Shown here one piece after another: positions 35,963-43,600 of a stretch of DNA of 64,000 bases. The position numbers and the translations under genes are program-made. Position 1 is the stretch's first letter. The number at the start of each line of letters is the position of its first letter. Under the pieces are notes generated by a model. It was not told the origin of the DNA and searched no databases. It saw nothing but the letters and a program-made list of their open reading frames with translations. The stretch comes from Pedobacter punctiformis (GTDB lineage: Bacteria > Bacteroidota > Bacteroidia > Sphingobacteriales > Sphingobacteriaceae), in the NCBI RefSeq assembly GCF_027213715.1, contig NZ_JAPWGM010000003.1, positions 434,001 to 498,000 of the forward strand. The letters run 5' to 3'.

Positions 35963-37420
35963 TTATTTTACAGCACCTGGAGTAGTGTAAGGTAAAACCT
36001 GAGCATCAGACTCAGCCCAACCAGCTGCCCAGTTCTCAGAACCAAAAGCACCTTTGTAAGCTACTGGTGTAAAGAAAGAACCAGATACTTTAGCATTAGT
36101 AAACGATGCACCTGTTGCAGCAGCAGAATTTCCAGCCAATGTAAAGTTTGCCGTACCTAATGTAGCTCCCGCACCGAAATCACTTGCATATAGGTAAGGG
36201 TTACCAAAAAGAGAACCGGCAAAAGTAGTTTGTGCAAAAGTGTTATCAGCACGCAGTTTAGCTTCGATTGCCACAGCTGCCGCCGTATTACTTACACTTA
36301 CTTCAGTTGTTTTAGTACCATAAATTAAGTTGTTGGCAATTACCATATTGCCACTTGTAAAGTTCGCTGAAGTAGAACCAGCAGTAACAACTTTAGTATC
36401 GTCAATATAAATTCCAATAGGAAAACCTGAAATTACTGAATTCAAGATGCTGATTGAAGAATTACGACGGATTTGAGCACCATGGTAAAAGTTAGCATTG
36501 TAAGCGCCACCGGCAGCTCTGATTGGACCTAAAACCGTTACATTTGAGAAAACTGCAGAAGTTTTAGGCGTTTGATCCGTACCACTTCCATTATTATCAG
36601 ATTCGAAGCCATTAGATTGAGACTGATCCGCTACTGTAGAAACTCTTTGTGCTAAAGCGAACTGAACATTACCAGAATAACCAAAATCTGTATCGAAATC
36701 ATCATCCCAGGTACCAATAGCTAATAAGTGTTTCGCATTTACTGTACCACCAAACCATTCAAAAGCGTCATCACCCGAACGGTAAACCTGAATATAATCA
36801 AGAGTTGTACCGTTACCAACACCACCCATTGTTAATCCGTTAATCTCATTATCAACTGAATAAGCAATACCAGCATATTCGATACGAACGTATTTCATAA
36901 TACCTGAATTATCCGCTACATCGGTACCACCATAATAAATATATGCTTTTTCGTCTTTACCAGCAGGCTGTACCAAACCACCTTCGATTTTAACATCTGT
37001 ACCCTGGTTAACTGGTGCTTTACCTAAAAGAATAACACCACCCCAGTCTCCCTGGCTACGGGCACCCGCAGCTAAACCAGATGTAAATACAATTGGTTTA
37101 TCAACTGTACCTGTTGCATTAATTTTTGATCCGCGGGTAATAATTAATGTGCCTTTAGTTGCTTTATCACCTTTGATAATTGTACCTGGCTCAATGGTTA
37201 AAGTAGCACCATTACTAACAAATACAAATCCTTTCAATAAGTATATTTTACTTGCTGACCAAGTTGTGCTAGCTGAAATTTCACCTGAAACTTCTACAAC
37301 ATTTGATGCTGTGCCTCCATTAGGAACTTCTGTTGAAGGTGATTCAACTATTACATTCTTTTTACAAGAAGTTGAAAATAAAACTACTGACAAAGCAAGT
37401 AGTACAAATTGATTTTTCAT
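35963..37420 (-). CDS. Surface lipoprotein of the TonB-receptor operon
   Basis: A 485 aa lipoprotein with lipobox Cys19 in FSTSCKK. The mature protein is Gly/Ala/Thr/Asn-rich with repeated short strands (LTIEPGTIIKG, GTLIITRGSKINATG, PIVFTSG) that look like a right-handed beta-helix. Similar proteins sit next to TonB-dependent receptors in Bacteroidota and are sometimes called 'multidrug transporter' without support. It lies 80 nt after the receptor gene and is surely co-transcribed. It probably captures the substrate at the cell surface or closes the receptor; the substrate is unknown. It is not SusD-like. Confidence 0.75.
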   Translation of the reverse strand: MKNQFVLLALSVVLFSTSCKKNVIVESPSTEVPNGGTASNVVEVSGEISASTTWSASKIYLLKGFVFVSNGATLTIEPGTIIKGDKATKGTLIITRGSKINATGTVDKPIVFTSGLAAGARSQGDWGGVILLGKAPVNQGTDVKIEGGLVQPAGKDEKAYIYYGGTDVADNSGIMKYVRIEYAGIAYSVDNEINGLTMGGVGNGTTLDYIQVYRSGDDAFEWFGGTVNAKHLLAIGTWDDDFDTDFGYSGNVQFALAQRVSTVADQSQSNGFESDNNGSGTDQTPKTSAVFSNVTVLGPIRAAGGAYNANFYHGAQIRRNSSISILNSVISGFPIGIYIDDTKVVTAGSTSANFTSGNMVIANNLIYGTKTTEVSVSNTAAAVAIEAKLRADNTFAQTTFAGSLFGNPYLYASDFGAGATLGTANFTLAGNSAAATGASFTNAKVSGSFFTPVAYKGAFGSENWAAGWAESDAQVLPYTTPGAVK

Positions 37421-37501
37421 TTTTTCTTTTTTAAATATTTTTACAAAGAGATATTTTTAATTTTTCTTCAGGATTAATATCCTGTTAACATATTGTAAAG
37501 A

Positions 37502-40297
37502 CTAGAAAGAATAGTTAAACGACAATGATATGTTTGTTCCTGTTTTGTAAGCTGAGAAAGTTTCATCACCACCGTTACCCACACTACCATTATATTTTTT
37601 GTCTCCGTTATAGTCGAAATAAATTACATTTCTCTGGTTTAAAATGTCACCAGCATTTAGCTTAATTTCACCTTTAGATTTAAGTACTTTATAACTCACC
37701 TGGAAATCAAGCACATCTCTTGGGTTTTCCCAGGTGCTAGGGAAACGGATACCGCCTGCCTGCACAATCCTTCTTCCAATTTTATTATACAGGATATTAA
37801 AATTTAATTTATTGTCTAAAGCACTGTGCTGTAAACCAGCATTAATTACGTAAGGAGACTGCCCAACCATTGGACGCGTTTTATCAATATAATCCTGATC
37901 TGTAGGATTGGTTACCTTAGATTTGATTAATGAAAAATTGAAGTAAGCTGTTGTATTTTTAAAGAAATCGCTTTCGTTAATAAAGTTCAAATTCTTTCTG
38001 GCTTCTAACTCTAATCCATAAGTATAAGCTTTTGGTGTGTTAAAGAAAGATACATCAGTTGTTGATCCTACATCATACCGATAAGACTCGATTGCATTAG
38101 TAAAGTGCTTATAAAATGCAGAGATTGAAAATAACTGCCCTGCTTCAGGATAAATTTCATATCTCAAATCTGCGTTGTCAATTAGTGACCTTTTTAAATT
38201 TGGATTACCAACTATATTTCCCAATTGTTCATAATCGTAGAACGATGGATAGGCCAGCTCTCTAAATTCTGGTCTGGCTAAGGTACGATAGTAAGATGCC
38301 CGTAAATTAGCCTTCTTTGTTAAACTGTAAGTTAAGTTTATTGAAGGAAGCACATCCAATTGTGTATCGTTTACATACGTTTCAATTGTATTTAATACTT
38401 TAACATTGTAGTTTTCTATTCTTGCACCATACACTGCCCTAAAATTTTCACCAAACTTTTGGTCAAGCATTAAATAACCATAATTAGTAAATGAGTTAGA
38501 TTTATAACTATCTAATGGCCCGCCAACTTCAGCAAGTCTATACACTCCAGATTCGAACAATGAATGAGAAAATATTTCAGTAATAGGCAGTGCCCTGATC
38601 TTAGTTTGCAAAGCCGGATCATTTGTTGTTAATTCAGCCCCGATAAAACGGGCATCGAAAGTACGATCACGGTACTGCGAGCCCAAACCAACTTTCATTG
38701 TTGTTGATGCATCAAACAGTTTAAAAGGTGTACTATAGTTAACATCACCCGAATAAATATTTTCATTTAAATCTGAAAATAATCTGGTATTATCTTTACC
38801 TAAAGAAGTGATGTTTGCCTGGTATAAAACAGATGGATCATTTTGAGCCGCCAATGGTTTGGTATAATTCATTTTCAACTGGTTAGGCTGATTATTACCA
38901 ATGCTACTGTATGAAGCAGTCCATTTTAATTTATTATTTCCTTTACCAATTTGATGATCACCTTCTAAAGTTGTTTTAAACAGTGATTTTTGCATCAAAT
39001 CGTAAGCATAAAACTTATTTAGCGAATTTCCATCTTTTATACCGGTACGTTCAGTATAGTTATCATCGTAGTTTTTATTATAGATATTCTTAAAACTGAT
39101 TTTATTCCTTCCGAAGCTATAGGCAAAGTTTGCCAATGCCCCCACGTTTGTTGAGAACTTATATTGATTATCCCTGTAGTTGTAGATATAAAAATTACGT
39201 TCAACATCTTGGTTTATGGTTTGCGAATTTCTATAAGTTCCGGAGATTAAAGCCCCAAACTTATTTCCATTTTCTGATTGCTTAACCCTACCAATACTAA
39301 ATTGATAATTTTGCGTTGGCAATGCACTTGTAGTTTTAATGGTGTTATCCGTAGGTAATGATTTTAATGCTGCAATATTTTTAGCACTGGGTAAATTTCC
39401 TGCGGCAACAGCTGCAATACTCGGAAAATTTTCTGCAAGTTGTTTTGAGCCATCCTCATAGCCTAAATATGCTAATGCATTTTTCTTAGTTCCCAGAAAA
39501 TCCTTGAAAGTTGATTGGCTATTGTATCCATATCCTACTCCAAACGATAAAAAGTTTTGATCCGGAATATCTTTAGTAACAATTTGAACCGCACCACCAG
39601 CAAAATCAGCTGGTAAATCAGGAGTAGCCGTTTTGCTAATGGTAATTTTATCAACCAAATTTGAAGGCACTATGTCAAAAGAGAAAGCTTTTTTATTGGC
39701 TTCCGTACTTGGTAAAGTAGAGTTATCAAGTGTAGCAGTATTATATCGGTCACTTAAACCACGAACAATTACAAATTTATTATCCTGTATAGTTGCACCA
39801 CTAACTCTTTTTAAAACATCAGAGGTATTTTTATCCGGAGATTTTCTAATTTGTTCACTCGAAATACCATCAGAAATTAACGCACTATTTTTTTGCTGTG
39901 CATATAATGTATTAATAGATTCCTGTTTAAAACTAGCTTTTACAACAACTTCCTGTAAATTTTGTCCGCTTGCTTCGCTTAATACAACATTTAAGTTGGT
40001 AACTGCCGGAGATTTAACCTCTATATCGGAAACCTCTTTAGTTTGATATCCAACATACGAGAATTCCAGGATATGCTTACCGTTAGCCATGGCTTGTAAA
40101 ACATACTTGCCATCAACATCGGTAGAAACACCTTTATTAGTACCCTTTATTCTTACGGTTACTCCAATTAAAGTTTCACCTGTTTTTTTATCGGTAACCG
40201 TACCAGAAATTTTGCCGGTTTGTGCATAAACTGCTATGCTTAGAAATGAGATCAGCATAGTTAATGCCGATCGTTTTAAAATTGTGATTAAGTCCAA
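37502..40297 (-). CDS. TonB-dependent receptor with carboxypeptidase-like N-terminal domain
   Basis: A 931 aa outer-membrane receptor. A signal peptide (about 1-25) is followed by a carboxypeptidase-regulatory-like beta-sandwich (GKISGTVTDKKTGETLIGV, residues about 28-110). Next comes the plug (RVSGATIQDNKFVIVRGLSDRY and PDLPADFAGGAVQI) and a 22-strand barrel ending in the C-terminal aromatic strand SLSFNYSF. It starts with TTG at 40297; the internal ATG at 40258 would leave a signal peptide without its basic residues. The promoter is a striking seven-fold phased TAA array. The partner lipoprotein follows. The ligand is unknown. Confidence 0.92.
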   Translation of the reverse strand: MDLITILKRSALTMLISFLSIAVYAQTGKISGTVTDKKTGETLIGVTVRIKGTNKGVSTDVDGKYVLQAMANGKHILEFSYVGYQTKEVSDIEVKSPAVTNLNVVLSEASGQNLQEVVVKASFKQESINTLYAQQKNSALISDGISSEQIRKSPDKNTSDVLKRVSGATIQDNKFVIVRGLSDRYNTATLDNSTLPSTEANKKAFSFDIVPSNLVDKITISKTATPDLPADFAGGAVQIVTKDIPDQNFLSFGVGYGYNSQSTFKDFLGTKKNALAYLGYEDGSKQLAENFPSIAAVAAGNLPSAKNIAALKSLPTDNTIKTTSALPTQNYQFSIGRVKQSENGNKFGALISGTYRNSQTINQDVERNFYIYNYRDNQYKFSTNVGALANFAYSFGRNKISFKNIYNKNYDDNYTERTGIKDGNSLNKFYAYDLMQKSLFKTTLEGDHQIGKGNNKLKWTASYSSIGNNQPNQLKMNYTKPLAAQNDPSVLYQANITSLGKDNTRLFSDLNENIYSGDVNYSTPFKLFDASTTMKVGLGSQYRDRTFDARFIGAELTTNDPALQTKIRALPITEIFSHSLFESGVYRLAEVGGPLDSYKSNSFTNYGYLMLDQKFGENFRAVYGARIENYNVKVLNTIETYVNDTQLDVLPSINLTYSLTKKANLRASYYRTLARPEFRELAYPSFYDYEQLGNIVGNPNLKRSLIDNADLRYEIYPEAGQLFSISAFYKHFTNAIESYRYDVGSTTDVSFFNTPKAYTYGLELEARKNLNFINESDFFKNTTAYFNFSLIKSKVTNPTDQDYIDKTRPMVGQSPYVINAGLQHSALDNKLNFNILYNKIGRRIVQAGGIRFPSTWENPRDVLDFQVSYKVLKSKGEIKLNAGDILNQRNVIYFDYNGDKKYNGSVGNGGDETFSAYKTGTNISLSFNYSF

Positions 40298-40319
40298 TTT
40301 GCCTGTTTTTAATTTTAGG

Positions 40320-40396
40320 CAAAGCTATTACCACAATGTTAGCTGTATATTAGGTGTTAATTAAGCTTTGTTTAATTCAAGGTTAATTTAATATTA
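40320..40396 (-). promoter_or_regulatory. Seven-fold 11-nt TAA-N8 array and -7 box of the TonB-receptor operon
   Basis: Read on the minus strand, the 77 nt consist of seven contiguous 11-mers, each beginning with TAA: TAATATTAAAT, TAACCTTGAAT, TAAACAAAGCT, TAATTAACACC, TAATATACAGC, TAACATTGTGG and TAATAGCTTTG. The last contains the -7 box TAGCTTTG at its end. The array fills nearly all the spacer to the Mpo1-like gene. An 11-nt period is one helical turn and is typical of tandem binding by OmpR/PhoB-family regulators. Confidence 0.7.
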
Positions 40397-40408
40397 CCCA
40401 GCCCGGAT

Positions 40409-40912
40409 TTAGTACCTGATGCCCAATTTCTTGCAAATGAAGTGCAATAACCAGATTGGACCTATTAACAGGAATTTAACATCATCTAAAAAAGATGGTT
40501 TCTTTCCTTCTATTTTATGTCCTATAAACTGACCAATCCATGCAATGACAAAAATAATTGCACAAACCAACCAAACAGCCGGACCACCTGCAACTTGCCA
40601 CTTCTCTAAAGATACAATGCCCCAGCTCATCAAAAACACAAGCAATAACATCATATAAGAAAGTACAGGCGAAAGGCGGTAATAATAGTAGATGGAAAAA
40701 GCAATTAAAAATGAAGCCCAGTTAATGAAACCATTATAACGCCCCAAAAATTCAAGATGAGGAAACGGTATTGACCAAATTAATCCCAGCAAGCTGAAAA
40801 TAATCAAAGGCACACAAATCCAATGAATTACTTCATTTGTTTGGTTGTTATGGCTTTCCTGATATTTATCAAAATAAACATCTACTGGACGTTTGGCTTC
40901 TACAGTTTTCAT
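40409..40912 (-). CDS. Mpo1-like (DUF962) integral membrane protein
   Basis: A 167 aa protein with about four transmembrane helices. It starts with the DUF962 motif VDVYFDKYQESHNNQTNEVIHW and ends with GHKIEGKKPSFLDD-KFLLIGPIWLL. The conserved His residues in SHNNQTN, VIHW and GHKIEG would bind iron. In yeast Mpo1 is a dioxygenase that shortens 2-hydroxy fatty acids by alpha-oxidation; the bacterial members are assumed to act similarly on 2-hydroxy acyl chains, which Sphingobacteriaceae contain in their sphingolipids (inference). Confidence 0.88.
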   Translation of the reverse strand: MKTVEAKRPVDVYFDKYQESHNNQTNEVIHWICVPLIIFSLLGLIWSIPFPHLEFLGRYNGFINWASFLIAFSIYYYYRLSPVLSYMMLLLVFLMSWGIVSLEKWQVAGGPAVWLVCAIIFVIAWIGQFIGHKIEGKKPSFLDDVKFLLIGPIWLLHFICKKLGIRY

Positions 40913-40963
40913 ATCTAATGATTTTAACGACCGGCATAAGGTGACGATAGTTTAATATGTAAA

Positions 40964-40996
40964 AATAAAAAAAGCGATGGAATAATCCATCGCTTA
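40964..40996 (-). terminator. rny terminator
   Basis: The 10-bp stem AAGCGATGGA / TCCATCGCTT with a 4-nt loop is followed on the minus strand by TTTTTTTATT. The palindromic repeat at 41006-41081 lies between it and the rny stop codon. Confidence 0.85.
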
Positions 40997-41005
40997 TATT
41001 CGTTT

Positions 41006-41081
41006 TGTCATTCAGAGACCACAGGAAGAATCTAAAAGCTGTTTTATTTACCTAACAGATGCTTCGTTCCTCAGCATGACA
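41006..41081. repeat. TGTCAT-type palindromic repeat in the rny 3' region
   Basis: The outer ends are TGTCATTCAGAG and, reading from the other side, TGTCATGCTGAGGAACGAAG; the inner ends are AATCT and CATCT. The right arm is nearly the same as the left end of the repeats at 59.7-60.6 kb (TGTCATGCTGACGAAGGAAG). It is thus a dispersed short copy of the same family, 76 nt long, transcribed at the 3' end of rny mRNA. Confidence 0.75.
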
Positions 41082-41087
41082 GGCATT

Positions 41088-42659
41088 TTATTTTGCAAAA
41101 GCAACAGAACGGGTTTCTCTGATTACTGTAACTTTAATTTGCCCCGGATAAGTCATTTCTGTTTGAATACGGGTTGAAATATCCGCCGCTAATAACTCAG
41201 CCTGTGCATCTGTAATGCGTTCACTCTCTACAATTACGCGTAATTCTCTACCAGCCTGGATAGCGAAAGTTTTTTCCACTCCGGGATAAGATAAAGCCAG
41301 TTCTTCTAAATCTTTTAAGCGTTTAATGTAACTTTCTACAACTTCACGACGGGCGCCAGGACGGGCACCTGAAATCGCATCACAAGCTTGTACAATTGGA
41401 GAAATCATTGAAGTCATTTCGATTTCATCGTGGTGGGCTCCAATAGCGTTACAAATTTCAGGATGTTCTTTATATTTTTCGGCCAATTGCATACCTAAAA
41501 TTGCGTGTGGCAATTCCGGGTTATCATCAGGTACTTTACCAATATCATGTAATAAACCTGCACGTTTAGCCATTTTTGCATTCAAGCCTAATTCTGCTGC
41601 CATAGTTGCACAGAAGTTAGCCACCTCACGAGAGTGATGCAATAAGTTCTGTCCGTAAGACGACCGGTAACGCATACGGCCAACCATACGAATTAATTCA
41701 GGGTGTAAACCATGGATACCCAAATCGATAACGGTACGCTCACCAATTTCTACAATCTCATCTTCGATCTGTTTTTTGGTTTTGGCAACAATCTCTTCAA
41801 TACGTGCCGGATGAATACGACCATCTGTTACCAAACGGTGTAAAGCCAAACGGGCTATTTCTCTTCTAACCGGATCAAAACCTGATAAAATAATGGCTTC
41901 AGGGGTATCATCAACAATAATTTCAATACCTGTAGCGGCTTCTAAAGCCCGAATATTTCTTCCTTCTCTACCAATTACACGGCCTTTAATTTCATCGCTT
42001 TCAATATGAAAAATTGATACTGAGTTTTCAATAGCAGCTTCTGTAGCTGTACGTTGAATGGTTTGAATAACCACCTTTTTAGCCTCTTTACTTGCGGTTA
42101 ATTTAGCTTCATCAACAATATCCTTAACCTGCATCATCGCCTGCGTACGGGCTTCCTGTTTAAGGTTTTCTACCAATTGGTTTTTAGCTTCATCAGCGGA
42201 TAAACCTGCAATGGTTTCCAATTGCTTAAGGTGCTGATTCTTTAAAACTTCTACCTCGTCCTGCTTTTTAACGGCCAGTTCGGTTTGTTTTTCCAGATTA
42301 ATTTTTTGCTTGTCAAGCTCCTGCTCTTTTTTATTGAAATTTTCCAAACGCTGATTAACAGATTGTTCTTTCTGTTTCATTGTATTTTCGCGTTGGTTAA
42401 TGTTATTATTCTTTGCATTCACTTCTTGTTCATGCTCAGCTTTCATTTGCAAAAACTTCTCTTTTGCTTCCAGAAGTTTATTCTTTTTTAAAATCTCTGC
42501 ATTGTTCTCTGCATCTTTTAAAATCTTTTTTACTTTGGTTTGTGCAGCAATTTCCTGCTGTTTAAGCAAATTACGCAGCAGGAACCTTCCTACTACTACC
42601 CCGATAATTAAACCGGCCAGTAAGGCAAATACGTATCCTAATATTTCAACTATTTCCAT
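41088..42659 (-). CDS. rny: Ribonuclease Y
   Basis: A 523 aa membrane-anchored endoribonuclease that starts mRNA decay. It has an N-terminal transmembrane helix (residues about 5-27), a long coiled coil rich in Lys/Glu/Gln (about 35-200), a KH domain ([20 protein letters not shown]) and an HD domain ([16 protein letters not shown]). All features of an active enzyme are present. Its own 3' region contains a palindromic repeat hairpin. Confidence 0.97.
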   Translation of the reverse strand: MEIVEILGYVFALLAGLIIGVVVGRFLLRNLLKQQEIAAQTKVKKILKDAENNAEILKKNKLLEAKEKFLQMKAEHEQEVNAKNNNINQRENTMKQKEQSVNQRLENFNKKEQELDKQKINLEKQTELAVKKQDEVEVLKNQHLKQLETIAGLSADEAKNQLVENLKQEARTQAMMQVKDIVDEAKLTASKEAKKVVIQTIQRTATEAAIENSVSIFHIESDEIKGRVIGREGRNIRALEAATGIEIIVDDTPEAIILSGFDPVRREIARLALHRLVTDGRIHPARIEEIVAKTKKQIEDEIVEIGERTVIDLGIHGLHPELIRMVGRMRYRSSYGQNLLHHSREVANFCATMAAELGLNAKMAKRAGLLHDIGKVPDDNPELPHAILGMQLAEKYKEHPEICNAIGAHHDEIEMTSMISPIVQACDAISGARPGARREVVESYIKRLKDLEELALSYPGVEKTFAIQAGRELRVIVESERITDAQAELLAADISTRIQTEMTYPGQIKVTVIRETRSVAFAK

Positions 42660-42699
42660 TTTGTTTTTTAAATAAAAAACCGCAACTAATTTTTTAAAG

Positions 42700-42860
42700 T
42701 CTCATACATTTTAAACCTCAACTAAGCATAATTAGGGTTTAAGCCATTTCCAGGTGCCAAAGCAGATGAAATACGCCCTCTTAACCCTATAGATATTGAA
42801 GTGTTAAGTTTTATAAAATTTGAAACTCAAAAACTAGCTGCGGCTATATTTTTGTGCTAA
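42700..42860 (-). ncRNA. Candidate 6S-like RNA between zapA and rny
   Basis: The spacer can fold, on the minus strand, into a long interrupted rod: CTTCAA pairs with TTGAGG, then an internal bubble, then TAGGGTTAAG pairs with CTTAAACCCTA, then an inner ATTTC/GAAAT stem. Such a rod with a central bubble, next to zapA, is the position and shape of 6S RNA in many bacteria. The primary sequence was not matched to a family model, and no clear promoter or terminator was assigned, so this remains a candidate. Confidence 0.35.
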
Positions 42861-42873
42861 TATATTTACAAAA

Positions 42874-42932
42874 TCGTCACGCTGATGATTTCAACATCTT
42901 TTTAAGACTCTGAAACAAGTTCAGAGTGACGA
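42874..42932. repeat. TCGTCAC-type palindromic repeat after zapA
   Basis: The left end TCGTCACGCTGATGATTTCA and the reversed right end TCGTCACTCTGAACTTGTTT form an imperfect hairpin of about 25 bp. It resembles the TGTCATGCTGA family in layout and partly in sequence (GTCAC/GTCAT then CTGA) but belongs to a separate variant with TTTCA at the inner side. Confidence 0.65.
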
Positions 42933-42954
42933 AATTTTCTAAAGAACGTACCTT

Positions 42955-43245
42955 TTATTTTGAAAAGAAACCGTTTAAAATAACATCTAATTCTTCAACT
43001 TTATCGGCAACTGCAGTATCCTGGTTTTGCACCTTATTCTCTGTTCTTAATACCGCCGTTGCATAATGCAACAACGACATAGAGAGTAGATCCTGCTTAT
43101 CTCTAACCGCATAATTTTCCTGATAGTCTTTTATGCGCTCATTGATCATTTTTGCTGCCCGTCTCACAATTTCTTCCTCTTCCATATTAACCTTTAAAGG
43201 ATAAATACGGTCGGAAATCGTTATTTTAATCGAGATTTCTCCCAT
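42955..43245 (-). CDS. zapA: Cell division protein ZapA
   Basis: A 96 aa FtsZ-ring-associated protein. The ZapA start ISIKITISDRIYPLKV-EEEEIVRRAAKMINERIKDY is clear, followed by a C-terminal coiled coil. It crosslinks FtsZ filaments. It follows the small coiled-coil protein gene by 33 nt in the standard pheT-zapA order. Confidence 0.93.
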   Translation of the reverse strand: MGEISIKITISDRIYPLKVNMEEEEIVRRAAKMINERIKDYQENYAVRDKQDLLSMSLLHYATAVLRTENKVQNQDTAVADKVEELDVILNGFFSK

Positions 43246-43278
43246 TTGTTTAGCTTAGTTTCTGTTTTTTCGTTTCAC

Positions 43279-43569
43279 TTATTTTTTAAGCAAAGCGATA
43301 CTCTTATCAATCTCCCTCACAAAATCGTTAATTTTTTGTTTAATGTCAAGCGACTTTTCACTGGTTCCTTCAATACTTTTAGCCAACTTTAAAACCCGCA
43401 TTTTTTCATCGAGTTCTACATTTTTGTCTTTTGCTGTATCCAGAGCAACCTTTAACGATTGATTTTCAAGCCTTAATAAATCATTTTCTTCCTGCAAGGC
43501 ATTACACAACTCGATTAACCGTGTTGTTTTTTGTATTACCTTATCTAATTGATCTGCAACAGAAGTCAT
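43279..43569 (-). CDS. Small coiled-coil protein, ZapB-like in architecture
   Basis: A 96 aa protein that is one long coiled coil: LDKVIQKTTRLIELCNAL, then a run of heptads EENDLLRLENQSLKVALD, then a C-terminal helix ending in IALLKK. It sits between pheT and zapA, 31 and 33 nt from them, in all likelihood in the same transcript. The position and shape suggest a partner of ZapA in the division ring, as ZapB is in Gammaproteobacteria, but no sequence homology to ZapB is claimed. Confidence 0.75.
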   Translation of the reverse strand: MTSVADQLDKVIQKTTRLIELCNALQEENDLLRLENQSLKVALDTAKDKNVELDEKMRVLKLAKSIEGTSEKSLDIKQKINDFVREIDKSIALLKK

Positions 43570-43600
43570 GAATTTATTTCTAAAAATACGAATTTATATT

